Positions 46,393 to 56,764 of a stretch of 64,000 nucleotides of DNA are shown in pieces (the stretch's first letter is position 1; every line of letters starts with the position of its first letter). This DNA comes from JAQVOO01 sp964524755 (lineage in GTDB: Bacteria; Spirochaetota; Spirochaetia; Sphaerochaetales; Sphaerochaetaceae), in assembly GCA_964524755.1 (NCBI GenBank), contig CAZGDR010000001.1, forward strand, positions 1-64,000. The letters run 5' to 3'. The translations under genes and the position numbers were made by a program. The notes under the pieces are model-generated. The model was not told the origin of the DNA. It made no database searches and was given only the letters and a program-made list of their open reading frames with translations.

Positions 46393-48483
46393 ATGACAAT
46401 ACGGAAGACTTATACATTACATGGAATTGATTGCGCTGGATGTGCGACCCACATTGAAGAGGCGGTGGGAAAAATCGAAGGCGTCCAATCATCACGCATC
46501 AATCTCCTTAACCACAAAATTGAAATTGTTGCTCAAAACTCCGTTCAGAATGATCTTGATACACACCTTAAAGAAGCTATTCACAAGACAGATCCAACCG
46601 TAACGGCCACTTTAGATACACAAAAACCTTCCCCGTCAATCACCCCTGATTGGCCTAGGTTTGTCCGTATCCCCGCGCGTATCCTTTTATCATTAGTAGC
46701 TTTATTTTTTGCAATCACTACGAATAACCCAACCTTAAGTTCCATCTTGTTTGTGATCGCCTATCTGATCAGTGGCTACGATATTGTCTTGCGGGCTGTT
46801 AAAAACATATTCCGAGGCAAAGTATTTGACGAGAATTTCCTCATGACGATTGCTACGATTGGAGCTTTTGCCATTGGGCAATACTCAGAAGCTGTCGCTG
46901 TGATGGCTTTTTATCAAGTTGGAGAATACTTCCAAGAGATTGCCGTACACCGCTCTCGGACTTCAATCAGCAACTTAATGGATATTAAACCTCTTAAAGC
47001 TACCGTACTGCGTGCAGGAGTACAGGTAGATATTACTCCCGAAGAAATTGCAGTAGGTGAAACGATTATCATTCGACCTGGTGAAAAGATCCCCGTCGAT
47101 GCGGTGGTCACCGCAGGATCTTCCCTTATCGATACGAAAGCCCTTACCGGCGAGTCTTTACCACAACCCGTAAATCCAGGCGACGCGCTCATCAGTGGCT
47201 CTATCAATGGATTAGGGGTGTTACACGGTCAAGCCACGGCTAGTTATCAAGATTCAACGGTTGCTACTATTTTACGTTTAGTTGAAGAGTCCGGATTACG
47301 CAAAACACAATCCGAACGTTTTATTACCCAGTTCGCCCGTTACTATACCCCAATTGTGGTTCTCTTAGCCGCTCTTATAGCTTTCATTCCTCCTCTTTTT
47401 TCCCCTTTGCCCTTCTCAGACTGGCTCTACCGAGCGCTTGTTTTCTTAGTAATTTCATGTCCCTGTGCTTTAGTTATCTCAGTGCCCCTAGGCTTTTTTG
47501 CCGGTATTGGAGGATTAGCTAAAATGGGAGTTCTTGTTAAGGGGAGTAACTATGTGCAAACCTTAGCCAAGACAAAGACCATCGTATTCGATAAAACTGG
47601 AACCCTTACAGAAGGTCAGTTTGCCTATGTTGGCATGGAGGTATTAGCAGAATCACCTTTGCCAGAAGAGACTCTTCTCGCCTACGCTGCCAGTATTGAG
47701 TCCAACTCTACTCACCCAATTGCTAAGGCAATAACAGCAGCGTATAACGGCCCTCACCTACCAGCCTCTGACGTGACTGAAGTGCCAGGAAAAGGCATTG
47801 AGGGGATGATAAATCAACATCGCATCCAGGTTGGCAGTGCCCACCATATCACGGGAAAGGAATCTGAATCTGAACTTGTTATAGCCGTTGACGGTGTTGT
47901 TGCGGCAAGATTGCGTGTAAGGGATACGGTGAAGCAAGAGAGCAGAGCAACGATACAACAGCTTAAAAACAGTGGTGTCAATACCATTGTTATGCTCTCA
48001 GGTGATGCTAAACGCACCGTCCAAGAAACTGCAGAAGAGATAGGAATTACCGAATACTATGCACAATTATTACCCCAGGATAAGGTTGATCACCTAGAAC
48101 GGTTACTACGGGAGAAACCTAAAAACTCTAGTTTAGTGTTCGTGGGAGATGGAATAAATGATGCTCCAGTTTTGGCTCGAGCAGATATTGGCATCTCCAT
48201 GGGGTCGATGGGTTCCGATGCTGCTATTGAGGCTTCAGATATTGTAATCATGCAGGATGATCTATCCCGCATCCCTCTCGCTATCCAAAGTGCGAAAAGA
48301 ACCGTACATATTGTTACTCAAAACATAGTTTTTGCATTAGCTATTAAATTGATTATTATGGGGCTTGGAGCTGTAGGTCTGGCTTCTATGTGGATGGCTG
48401 TCTTTGCCGATACAGGGGTAGCGCTCTTGGCTGTATTGAATTCTCTGCGTGCTATGAAACAATATAAGACTCTACATCTTTAA
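46393..48483 (+). CDS. Heavy-metal P-type ATPase (Zn/Cd/Pb type)
   Basis: A 696-residue P1B-type efflux pump. One HMA domain (about 1-75) has the metal motif GIDCAGC (Cys14, Cys17). About eight membrane helices follow, with the transport motif CPC at 356-358, the phosphorylated Asp400 in DKTGTLTEG, the actuator TGES, and GDGINDAPVLA. The CPC motif plus family pattern favours Zn/Cd/Pb export over copper. There is a strong promoter with metal-sensor-like palindromes, but no sensor gene adjoins it. Confidence 0.9.
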   Translation: MTIRKTYTLHGIDCAGCATHIEEAVGKIEGVQSSRINLLNHKIEIVAQNSVQNDLDTHLKEAIHKTDPTVTATLDTQKPSPSITPDWPRFVRIPARILLSLVALFFAITTNNPTLSSILFVIAYLISGYDIVLRAVKNIFRGKVFDENFLMTIATIGAFAIGQYSEAVAVMAFYQVGEYFQEIAVHRSRTSISNLMDIKPLKATVLRAGVQVDITPEEIAVGETIIIRPGEKIPVDAVVTAGSSLIDTKALTGESLPQPVNPGDALISGSINGLGVLHGQATASYQDSTVATILRLVEESGLRKTQSERFITQFARYYTPIVVLLAALIAFIPPLFSPLPFSDWLYRALVFLVISCPCALVISVPLGFFAGIGGLAKMGVLVKGSNYVQTLAKTKTIVFDKTGTLTEGQFAYVGMEVLAESPLPEETLLAYAASIESNSTHPIAKAITAAYNGPHLPASDVTEVPGKGIEGMINQHRIQVGSAHHITGKESESELVIAVDGVVAARLRVRDTVKQESRATIQQLKNSGVNTIVMLSGDAKRTVQETAEEIGITEYYAQLLPQDKVDHLERLLREKPKNSSLVFVGDGINDAPVLARADIGISMGSMGSDAAIEASDIVIMQDDLSRIPLAIQSAKRTVHIVTQNIVFALAIKLIIMGLGAVGLASMWMAVFADTGVALLAVLNSLRAMKQYKTLHL

Positions 48484-48547
48484 GCGAGCCCATTTTTATG
48501 ATACATTGTATCCTTGAAATGATGTTAACAATACGAGGTTTAAACTA

Positions 48548-50578
48548 ATGGATGACACGTGTATACGCAATATTGGAATCATGGCTCATATCGATGCTGG
48601 CAAAACGACCACCACTGAACGGATTCTTTTCTATACTGGGGAAAATCACCGTATAGGAGAGGTTGATGATGGTGAAGCCTCCATGGATTTTATGGAGCAA
48701 GAGCAGGATCGGGGAATTACCATCTCCTCAGCCGCAACCACGTGCTTCTGGAAGGATCACAAGATTAATATTATTGATACCCCTGGACATGTAGACTTTA
48801 CCGCTGAGGTCGAGCGCTCTCTACGGGTTCTCGATAGCGCTGTAGCAGTAATCTGTGGAGTAAGTGGTGTAGAGCCCCAAACCGAAACAGTCTGGCGCCA
48901 AGCAGATAATTACAAAGTTCCAAGAATTATTTTTATTAATAAAATGGATCGCTTGGGAGCTAACTTTTATCAGGTTATGCAAGATTTAGAAGATAAATTT
49001 AAGATTCATGCGGTCCCCCTCTACCTCCCTGTAGGTTCAGAGTCTGATTTTAATGGAATTATAGATGTGTTGGCTAATACGTGGATTACATTTGAAGAGA
49101 CCAGTTTTGGTAGCACCATGTCTACACACCCTGTCCCAGAAGATTTGGTAAAGATAACCGCAGAATGGAATGAAAAACTTATCGATGCAGTGGCTTCATA
49201 TTCAGATAAAATTACTGAACTCTATTTTTCAGGAGAGGAAATTCCCCGAGACCTCATCATTGAAACCTTACGTAAATGTACCATTGATCGCACATTGGTT
49301 CCTGTTTTTGTGGGGGCAGCATTAAAGAATATCGGGGTACAACCACTGCTGGATGGAATTGTGGAATTGCTTCCTTCGCCTTTGGATGTTCCACCCATGA
49401 AAGGTATCTCAGTGAAACAAGGAACAGAGATTATGGTCAAACATGATCCTGAAGGACCTCCTCTCGCCCTTATTTTTAAAATTACCCACGACCGTGAAAC
49501 TGGACCACTCAGTTTTATTCGTGTCTACTCGGGAGTTATTAAAAAAGGGACAGCGATACTGAACATCACCAAGAAGAAACGGGAACGGATAAACCGCTTG
49601 TTTCGGATGCATGCAGGTCGCCCAGAACCTGTTGACCTATTAGCCGCGGGTGATATTGGGGTGATTATTGGTTTTAAAAATGCCCAAACAGGAGATACTA
49701 TAGGGAGTGAAGGTGTACAGATTCTTCTTGAAGAGATGCATTTCCCTGAACCTGTTATCTCAGTGGCAATTGAGCCAAAAACATTAAGTGATCAAGAAAA
49801 ATTGAAAAGCTCTCTACAAATTCTAATGCAGGAAGATCCCACTTTTTCTTGGAAAGAAAACAGTGATACTGGGCAGTTGATTATCTCAGGCATGGGAGAA
49901 TTGCATCTGGATGTTCTCGTTACGCGCTTAACCAAAGAGATGAAAGTAGACGCACGGGTTGGAGCACCTCAAGTAACCTATCGAGAATCAATCTCACAAG
50001 AAGTCACTGAAACTGAACAGTTTAGCAAAATATTAGCGGGCAAAGAAAATACCGCTACGGTTACACTGACTATCAAACCATTGCCGACTGGTAGCGGAGT
50101 GAAATTCACTTCTAAAGTTTCCCCCAAAAACATCCCTTCTGAAATGTTTGAAGCTATTGAGCGTGGTGTTGATAACTCGATCCGTGGTGGAATTAGATTT
50201 GGGTATGAAATAGTTGATATAGAGACAGTATTGGAGTCAGTTACTTATAACGAATTCTCTTCTACTACCTTTGCCTTTGAAGCAGCGACTGCTTTATGTT
50301 TTGAAGCTGCCTGTAGGGATGCGATGCCGATCTTGCTGGAACCAATTATGAAGGTCGATATCACTGTCCCCTCTCAGTATGTTGGGGAGGTTATGGGAAG
50401 TCTCACTGCTCGAGGTGGGTTGATTAACAGCTTAGAAAGCCGTGCCACAGCCGATTATATAAAGGCTAAAGCTCCGTTAGCACAATTATTCGGGTATTCC
50501 ACCGTATTACGCTCTTCTACCCAAGGAAGAGGGACTTTTACGATGGAATTCTCCCATTTTGCCCAAAAAACACAGTGA
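48548..50578 (+). CDS. EF-G paralogue, mtEFG2/spdEFG2-like (ribosome recycling?)
   Basis: A 676-residue translational GTPase. The G domain is canonical: AHIDAGKT (13-20), DRGITI (54-59), DTPGH (77-81) and NKMD. Domain IV lacks the conserved QSGGxGQYG loop and instead reads like mitochondrial EF-G2: STTFAFEAAT and GYSTVLRSSTQG. In Borrelia, spdEFG2 acts with RRF in ribosome recycling while spdEFG1 translocates (published work as I recall it). This gene is therefore more likely the recycling factor than the main translocase. That is inference from segment resemblance. Confidence 0.8.
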   Translation: MDDTCIRNIGIMAHIDAGKTTTTERILFYTGENHRIGEVDDGEASMDFMEQEQDRGITISSAATTCFWKDHKINIIDTPGHVDFTAEVERSLRVLDSAVAVICGVSGVEPQTETVWRQADNYKVPRIIFINKMDRLGANFYQVMQDLEDKFKIHAVPLYLPVGSESDFNGIIDVLANTWITFEETSFGSTMSTHPVPEDLVKITAEWNEKLIDAVASYSDKITELYFSGEEIPRDLIIETLRKCTIDRTLVPVFVGAALKNIGVQPLLDGIVELLPSPLDVPPMKGISVKQGTEIMVKHDPEGPPLALIFKITHDRETGPLSFIRVYSGVIKKGTAILNITKKKRERINRLFRMHAGRPEPVDLLAAGDIGVIIGFKNAQTGDTIGSEGVQILLEEMHFPEPVISVAIEPKTLSDQEKLKSSLQILMQEDPTFSWKENSDTGQLIISGMGELHLDVLVTRLTKEMKVDARVGAPQVTYRESISQEVTETEQFSKILAGKENTATVTLTIKPLPTGSGVKFTSKVSPKNIPSEMFEAIERGVDNSIRGGIRFGYEIVDIETVLESVTYNEFSSTTFAFEAATALCFEAACRDAMPILLEPIMKVDITVPSQYVGEVMGSLTARGGLINSLESRATADYIKAKAPLAQLFGYSTVLRSSTQGRGTFTMEFSHFAQKTQ

Positions 50579-50592
50579 AATAGATAAATAGT

Positions 50593-50621
50593 TTGACAGA
50601 ATGGCAGTATCGCCTTACCAT
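50593..50621 (+). promoter_or_regulatory. Promoter of the second EF-G-like gene
   Basis: TTGACA (50593-50598), 17 bases, TACCAT (50616-50621), between the two EF-G paralogues. A perfect -35 suggests separate transcription of the second gene. Confidence 0.6.
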
Positions 50622-50661
50622 GTTCCTTGAGTATTAACCGATGCTCTCTATAGGAGGACAT

Positions 50662-52737
50662 ATGAGCGTATCCACTACTGATTTAAGGAACATTGCTATC
50701 GTAGGCCACAACGGTACCGGGAAAACCTCATTACTGGAACAAATTCTGTTTCAATGTGGTGTGATTTCCCGGGTAGAATCAATTGATTCAGGTAAGACTG
50801 TCAGTGACTATACTGAAGAAGAAATTTCTAAACTTATTTCTATTCATACCGCAATGGCGCAGGTTACCTGTGAAGAAAAGATGATGACTTTTCTTGACAC
50901 ACCTGGTACAGCTGGCTTCATTGGTGAAGTTATCAGCGCATTTCGTTCTTGTGAAAGTGCACTGGTAACTGTTGATGCACGGGATGGAGCCCAGATTGAA
51001 ACGATTAAACTATGGAAAAAGTTAAACGATCGAAATAAGCCACGTGCTGTATTTATTAATAAGATTGATCGTGACCGAGCCGATTTCTTTACGGCCTTCA
51101 ATCATTTAAAAGAACAATTACTAGCCACGTATGTTCCCATCACGATTCCTATGGGTTCTGGAGAAGATTACAAGGGTATTATTAATCTTATTGATAATAC
51201 TGCTCACTTTTACGCTTCCGGTGAAAAAGAAGTTATTGGGGAGATCCCAGAAGAGTATGCCGCACTCGTTGAAGAGTATGGTTTGATGTTGATTGAAGCT
51301 GCTGCCGAAGGAGCAGATGATCTTATTGAAAAATACTTTGATGTCGGTACTTTAGAACCTGATGATATTCGTCGAGGTCTCAGAGAAGGACTCAATGAAA
51401 ACCGTATCGTCCCTGTTTTTGCCGGAAGTGCTCTATTAGGTTCCGGTATCCTCAGCCTCCTCACCTTCATTAGAAATAACTTTCCCTCACCAAAAGGGAA
51501 GGTAGATTTCATTCTTAAAGGAGAGGAAGAGGCCGATATTGCTATCGATCTTGAAGCTACTCCTGCAGCATATGTCTTTAAAACCACTATTGATCAATTC
51601 TCGGGAAAACTTGCCTATATTAAAGTTGTCCAAGGAACTATTGCCGGGGATACTGAACTCATCAACCCTGAGTTAGGTAAAAAAGAACGCCCTGGTAAAG
51701 TGTATCGGATGCTTGGAAAGAAATTGATCGAAGTCGATGCCCTTGAAGCCGGAGACATTGGAGTCATTGCCAAAAGTAATATTACGTATACTAATGCTAC
51801 ATTGGTAGCAAGTGATACTGGTTTCGTATTTTCACCTTTACGGTTCCCTTCCCCCATTTATTCTTTGGCTATCTACGCCGGTGATAAAAAATCTGAAGAT
51901 AAGATGAATGAAGCTCTCAGTAAGATCACTGAAGAAGACTTAACCTTTAGAAGATTTTATAACGATGAGACGAAACAATCGACCGTTAGTGGAATGGGTG
52001 AACTCCACCTCAACATGATTCTCGATAAAGTGAGAGATAAACAAAAAATAACCATACATACCAAATTACCTAAAATTGCCTATCGTGAAACCATCAATAA
52101 AAAATCAGGGCTTGTTGATTATGCCCACAAAAAACAATCGGGTGGACATGGGCAGTATGGTAAAGTCGTCATTGAAATCGAACCCTTAGAACGAGGTGAG
52201 CAATTTACCTTTACCAATGCTATTAAAGGTGGTGCTGTCTCTAAAGGCTATATGCCGGGGATAGAGAAAGGGTTACAAGATGCCATGCTTGAGGGCTATC
52301 TAGCAGGTTATCCCCTTGTTGATATCGGGGTTACCTTAGTCGATGGAAAAGAACATACCGTTGACTCATCGGAAATGGCCTTCAGATTAGCTGCCAAGGG
52401 TGCTATGAAAGCAGCTATTGGAAAAGCTAATCCTCTCTTACTTGAACCGTTCATGAAGCTTGCTGTCTATATCGAAGATCAATACCTTGGAGATATTCTC
52501 AGTGATTTAAGTGGTAAACGTGGCCGTGTGCTTGGTCAGGATGATATGGGGGGTGGTATTCAGGTTGTTAAGGCTGAGGTTCCACAAGCTGAAATGCTCA
52601 ACTACGCCATCGATCTTAAATCGATGACAAGTGGTACCGGCTCATTTGAAATTGAGTTTGACCATTATGAAACGATCAGTGGCCGAATTGCAGATGATGT
52701 AATTAAAGCTGCAAAAAGTGAAGACGAAGAAGATTAA
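50662..52737 (+). CDS. EF-G-like GTPase with altered G domain
   Basis: A 691-residue EF-G homologue. The P-loop is GHNGTGKT (15-22), the switch I RGIT equivalent reads KLIS, and DTPGH has become DTPGT (Thr83 for the catalytic His). G4 is NKID. Domains III-V are canonical: SGMGELHLN, KQSGGHGQYG, DSSEMAF and the C-terminal MTSGTGSFEIEFDHY, followed by an acidic tail. It resembles the widespread 'EF-G-like' (EF-G2) group whose role is poorly known. Slow or absent GTP hydrolysis is predicted. The ATG at 50662 follows AGGAGG by 5 bases. Confidence 0.85.
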   Translation: MSVSTTDLRNIAIVGHNGTGKTSLLEQILFQCGVISRVESIDSGKTVSDYTEEEISKLISIHTAMAQVTCEEKMMTFLDTPGTAGFIGEVISAFRSCESALVTVDARDGAQIETIKLWKKLNDRNKPRAVFINKIDRDRADFFTAFNHLKEQLLATYVPITIPMGSGEDYKGIINLIDNTAHFYASGEKEVIGEIPEEYAALVEEYGLMLIEAAAEGADDLIEKYFDVGTLEPDDIRRGLREGLNENRIVPVFAGSALLGSGILSLLTFIRNNFPSPKGKVDFILKGEEEADIAIDLEATPAAYVFKTTIDQFSGKLAYIKVVQGTIAGDTELINPELGKKERPGKVYRMLGKKLIEVDALEAGDIGVIAKSNITYTNATLVASDTGFVFSPLRFPSPIYSLAIYAGDKKSEDKMNEALSKITEEDLTFRRFYNDETKQSTVSGMGELHLNMILDKVRDKQKITIHTKLPKIAYRETINKKSGLVDYAHKKQSGGHGQYGKVVIEIEPLERGEQFTFTNAIKGGAVSKGYMPGIEKGLQDAMLEGYLAGYPLVDIGVTLVDGKEHTVDSSEMAFRLAAKGAMKAAIGKANPLLLEPFMKLAVYIEDQYLGDILSDLSGKRGRVLGQDDMGGGIQVVKAEVPQAEMLNYAIDLKSMTSGTGSFEIEFDHYETISGRIADDVIKAAKSEDEED

Positions 52738-52743
52738 GCTAAA

Positions 52744-52768
52744 AGCCGGGGTTACTCCCGGCTTTTTT
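52744..52768. terminator. Bidirectional terminator overlapping the trmB stop
   Basis: AGCCGGG / CCCGGCT stem (52744-52763) with T-run to 52768 on the plus strand and an A-run (52741-52744) giving Ts on the minus strand. It ends both the EF-G-like and the trmB transcripts; the trmB stop codon (52752-52754) lies inside the loop. Confidence 0.85.
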
Positions 52769-53465
52769 CTACCCATATCTCATTGATAATATGCTTTTTA
52801 TCTAACCCTTTTCTCTCAAAATTAGTAGTTGGTCGCCACGAGTGTCTCGGTGCAAATCCTCCATGGGGATTAACAAGTGTAGAGACAGAGGCAAAGGTAT
52901 CAAGCATTTGATAAGCATACTCTTCCCAATCAGTTACACAATAGACATACCCCCCTGGAGCTAGTTTACGAGCTAACAATTGGGCAAATTCAGCTTGAAT
53001 TAACCGTCGTTTGTGATGTTTCTTTTTGGGCCATGGGTCGGGAAAGAAGATATGAAAACCAGAGATGCTAGTATCTTTAATCATGGTTTGTAACACTTCA
53101 ACGGCATCAAAACGGATAAGTCTAATATTTTGAATCTCTTTTCGTCCCACTTTTGAGAGTAATTTAGTAAAACCATTGATAAATACCTCAATAGCTACAA
53201 AATTAGTCAGTGGCATCTGTGAGGCAATTCGTTCTGTAGAGTGCCCCATACCAAACCCTATTTCCATGATCACAGGGTTCTGATTACCAAAAACCTGTGA
53301 GAAATCAAGTTCCTCTTCTGAAAAGGGGAGTACATATTGATCTGAATAGAGGTCTAAAGCCTCTTTTTGCACAGGTGTGAGCCGTGAGCGTCGTAACACA
53401 AAGCTTTTAATTTTTCGTCTACCATCTTCGGATACACTATCTACCCTAGGCAATAATAAGGCCAT
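52752..53465 (-). CDS. trmB: TrmB, tRNA (guanine-46-N7)-methyltransferase
   Basis: A 237-residue SAM-dependent enzyme that makes m7G46 in tRNA. Motifs: MEIGFGMGHS (SAM-binding), FVAIEVF, IRLIRFDAVEVL, FPDPWPKKKHHKRRL (the family hallmark) and TNFERKG near the end. The last codons form part of the shared terminator. It follows mfd by 12 bp. Confidence 0.95.
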   Translation of the reverse strand: MALLLPRVDSVSEDGRRKIKSFVLRRSRLTPVQKEALDLYSDQYVLPFSEEELDFSQVFGNQNPVIMEIGFGMGHSTERIASQMPLTNFVAIEVFINGFTKLLSKVGRKEIQNIRLIRFDAVEVLQTMIKDTSISGFHIFFPDPWPKKKHHKRRLIQAEFAQLLARKLAPGGYVYCVTDWEEYAYQMLDTFASVSTLVNPHGGFAPRHSWRPTTNFERKGLDKKHIINEIWVEKSRE

Positions 53466-53477
53466 ACCAGTCTCCCC

Positions 53478-56400
53478 TTAGGCTAATCTTTGCAACGTTT
53501 CTAAAATAAATAACGATTTGTCTTTTAAAGAAACAGCATCAGTACGTAGCGTTACCACATTCATCTGCCTTTGGTCAATTCCTACTTTTCCATTACCTAG
53601 CCGAATGAGTTCCATCAGTTTATCTATGGCAATATGTTTAACCTTAGAAAACTCAATGGTTACCAGACCGTTGCGTTCTTTTAGATGATTAATAAAGAGT
53701 TTGCGACATACTATTTTAAGTTCAGCTATGTATAATAAATTAACCACCACTTCGGGCATGGCTCCAAACCTATCATCCATCTCTGCTGTTAAAGCCTGTA
53801 ACTCGACATCGGTCGTGATCGAAGCCAACTTTTTGTAAATTTCAAATTTAACTGAGGGTTCGCTAATATAAGAATCGGGGATAAATCCCGAATAATCGAG
53901 TTCCAGAAACACTTCCTGCGATTCTTCAATCGAGCCATCTTTGAGTAGTTCAGCAATAGTTTCATCTAAAATTCGCAAGTACATATCGAGACCTACGGAA
54001 GCTAATTGGCCACTTTGTTCGCGTCCTAATAAATTCCCCGTACCTCGAATTTCCATATCTTTCATCGCAATTTTAAAACCACTTCCCAATTGCGTATGCT
54101 CAGAAATAACCTTTAACCGTTTTACAGCTAACTCACTGATAACACTCTGCGCCGGATAAAATAGATAGGCAAACGCATCTTGATCACTTCTCCCTACCCG
54201 CCCCCGCAGTTGATAGAGTTGAGATATTCCATACCGGTCCGCCCGGTCAATGATAATGGTATTCACGTTGGGGATATCAATCCCGTTTTCAATCAAAGAG
54301 GTGGAGACTAAAACCTGAATACCCTGATGGATAAACCGACGCATCACATCTTCTATGGCAAGAGCATCCATTTGTCCATGAATTGACTCTATAAAGAGTT
54401 CTGGTAATTCTTTAGAGAGCATTTGCACTACTTCTTCGAGCGTATTAATACGGTTATGGAGGTAGAATACCTGTCCTCCCCGCTCTATTTCAAACCTGAT
54501 AGCTGAAACAATAGTTTTAAGATCAAATTCCTTTATTACCGTTTTTATAGGTCGGCGTTGAATAGGGGGTGTTGTGAGCAAAGACATGTCACGAATTTTG
54601 AGCAACGACATATAGAGGGTCCTTGGAATGGGGGTAGCCGAAAGAGCTAAACTATCAATATTGGATTTCAACTCTTTCACTTTCTCTTTATCTTTTACCC
54701 CAAAACGCTGTTCTTCATCGATAATAAGTAGTCCTAAATCTTTAAATACAACATCCTTTTGTAAAAGTCGATGGGTTCCCACGAGGATATCGACCTCACC
54801 CTGTTTTAAGCGTTGAATAATCGCTCTTTGCTTTTTTTTGGAAACCATGCGCGAGATAACTTCAACCTTAACGGGGAAATGACCAAGTCGTTCTATTAAC
54901 GTGTCGTAATGTTGTTCAGCCAGAATCGTCGTTGGAGCTAAGAAGGCTACCTGCTTACCTGCCATGACTGCTTTAAAGGCTGCACGCAGGGCAATCTCGG
55001 TCTTACCATATCCAACATCCCCGCATACGAGACGGTCCATGACGGTAGGACTTTCCATATCGGCTTTGATATCTTCTATGCAAGTAAGTTGGTCTTCTGT
55101 TTCATCAAAAGGAAAAGAAGCTTCAAACTCTAGCTGCCAGTCCGTGTCTTTAGGGAAGGGAAATCCTGTACTACTTTTTCGCCGCGCATAGAGATCGATA
55201 AGACGAGAGGCTAGCTGTTCAGCCGATTTACGGGCTTTTGCTTTTTTAGTTTCCCACCCTTGCCCGCCGAGTTTATCGAGGCGAGGCACTCCTCCTGCGC
55301 TACCAATGTAGCGTTGGATGAGATTGGCTTGTTCGATCGGGACAAAGAGAATTTCTTTATCGGCATAGGCAATTTTAATGTAATCCCGTTCCCTTCCAGA
55401 CATCGAGATACGATCTATTTTAAGAAATTGGCCTACCCCGTAATTTACATGAACGACATAATCTCCCTCTTGTAAATCAACAAAGGAGTCTAATGGTGAA
55501 GATTGGACTTTGTGGAGTGCCTTTACTACCTGTTTACGCCGTCCAAAGATTTCATGGTCACAAATGGCCACCAATTTCTGGTTGACGATTGAAAACCCAC
55601 CACTAATTTCCAAATCGAGAATACTTACCGAAGGGAACTGATTGAGCATGCTGCGCAATCGTTTCTGTTGTAAAGAAGATCCAGTATAAATCACCACTGT
55701 ATAGCCGTTGCTGATAAATTGAGCTAAGGACTCTTTGAACATAATGAAATTGCCAAAGTATGAGCGTGGACCATCAATGTCGTACGAGAAAGTATTAGCT
55801 TGCTGTCCTCGTACCTCCAAGAGTACTGTTGATGCTTGCCACGTTTCAAAGAAATGAGAGTAATCAAAGAGCAGTTCACCTGGCTTGGTAGACTCTCGGT
55901 CTTTAAGGAAGGCATCCCGATAGAGCGTTTTAGCCTCTACCATGAGGGAATGAAACGAGGTCTCCAGACGTTCTTTCCCTAAGAACACCATGTAATCGTC
56001 GCTAGTGAGATAGGACTCTATAGTGGTGGTTTCAATCGTTGGTGTTTCAGGTAGTATAGTGAGCGAGATATGACCTAAGGTTTTTACCGTATCTTGTGTT
56101 AGAGGATCAAAATAGGTAATTTTCTCGATCCTGTCCCAATCGGCATAAATTCGTACGGGGTAGCGAGAATCGTGAGGAAAAAAGTCAACAACCTCTCCAT
56201 GCACTGAGAACTCTCCCACCATCGTAGTGCTGGGGGAGCGAAAATAGCCCCCATCACTTAATTCTTGAGCAATTTTGGTTGATTCAAAAGGATCCCCTAC
56301 GCGCAACTTCATCTCGGTACTGCGAAGAGAATCTAAAGAGATGACAGGAGAAACAAAGGCTCGTAAGTGGGTTACTACCATCCGTTTTGGATGCTCAATT

Positions 56401-56726
56401 AGGGCTGCTAAGGCCTTTAACTGGCTATATTCACGCTCACTTCCTCCCCATGGACTATATAATAGTTTTCCGTTGGACGGGAGATAGATAAAAGGGGTTC
56501 CTGTCGTTTGGAGATCTTTGCAGAGCTGCATGGCAGCAGTTTCAGTCGAACATAAGGTCCAAACTCGCTGGTTTAGTACACGCGCATAGAGAATCAGGGT
56601 CTCTGCCAAGGGATACCCCTCTAGACCCTCTATCCATTGACGTTTAGTACTATTGTGCCTGAATGCCTTGTATGCGTCTGTACTTTTAATATAAGATTGC
56701 ACGAGTGGACCAATATGTTGTTGCAT
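53478..56726 (-). CDS. mfd: Mfd, transcription-repair coupling factor
   Basis: A 1082-residue DNA translocase that removes stalled RNA polymerase and recruits UvrA. The UvrB-like N-terminal module (about 1-320), the RNA-polymerase-interacting domain (about 430-500; YVVHVNYGVGQFLKI), and RecG-like helicase motifs (GDVGYGKTEIALRAAF, VGTHRLLQ, IIDEEQRFGVKDKE, LSATPIPRTL, QLRGRVGRSD) are present, followed by the C-terminal TRCF domain. I chose the ATG at 56726; a GTG at 56789 would add 21 residues and overlap the divergent gene. Neither has a clear ribosome site. UvrA, its partner, is also encoded here. Confidence 0.93.
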   Translation of the reverse strand: MQQHIGPLVQSYIKSTDAYKAFRHNSTKRQWIEGLEGYPLAETLILYARVLNQRVWTLCSTETAAMQLCKDLQTTGTPFIYLPSNGKLLYSPWGGSEREYSQLKALAALIEHPKRMVVTHLRAFVSPVISLDSLRSTEMKLRVGDPFESTKIAQELSDGGYFRSPSTTMVGEFSVHGEVVDFFPHDSRYPVRIYADWDRIEKITYFDPLTQDTVKTLGHISLTILPETPTIETTTIESYLTSDDYMVFLGKERLETSFHSLMVEAKTLYRDAFLKDRESTKPGELLFDYSHFFETWQASTVLLEVRGQQANTFSYDIDGPRSYFGNFIMFKESLAQFISNGYTVVIYTGSSLQQKRLRSMLNQFPSVSILDLEISGGFSIVNQKLVAICDHEIFGRRKQVVKALHKVQSSPLDSFVDLQEGDYVVHVNYGVGQFLKIDRISMSGRERDYIKIAYADKEILFVPIEQANLIQRYIGSAGGVPRLDKLGGQGWETKKAKARKSAEQLASRLIDLYARRKSSTGFPFPKDTDWQLEFEASFPFDETEDQLTCIEDIKADMESPTVMDRLVCGDVGYGKTEIALRAAFKAVMAGKQVAFLAPTTILAEQHYDTLIERLGHFPVKVEVISRMVSKKKQRAIIQRLKQGEVDILVGTHRLLQKDVVFKDLGLLIIDEEQRFGVKDKEKVKELKSNIDSLALSATPIPRTLYMSLLKIRDMSLLTTPPIQRRPIKTVIKEFDLKTIVSAIRFEIERGGQVFYLHNRINTLEEVVQMLSKELPELFIESIHGQMDALAIEDVMRRFIHQGIQVLVSTSLIENGIDIPNVNTIIIDRADRYGISQLYQLRGRVGRSDQDAFAYLFYPAQSVISELAVKRLKVISEHTQLGSGFKIAMKDMEIRGTGNLLGREQSGQLASVGLDMYLRILDETIAELLKDGSIEESQEVFLELDYSGFIPDSYISEPSVKFEIYKKLASITTDVELQALTAEMDDRFGAMPEVVVNLLYIAELKIVCRKLFINHLKERNGLVTIEFSKVKHIAIDKLMELIRLGNGKVGIDQRQMNVVTLRTDAVSLKDKSLFILETLQRLA

Positions 56727-56764
56727 AACCGGACATACACTATCACAGAGAGGAAAGGTATTCA

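Noticed and set aside
51210..51587. Open frame on the minus strand inside the second EF-G-like gene
   Set aside because: Fully opposite a conserved gene, serine/arginine-rich, and without start signals.
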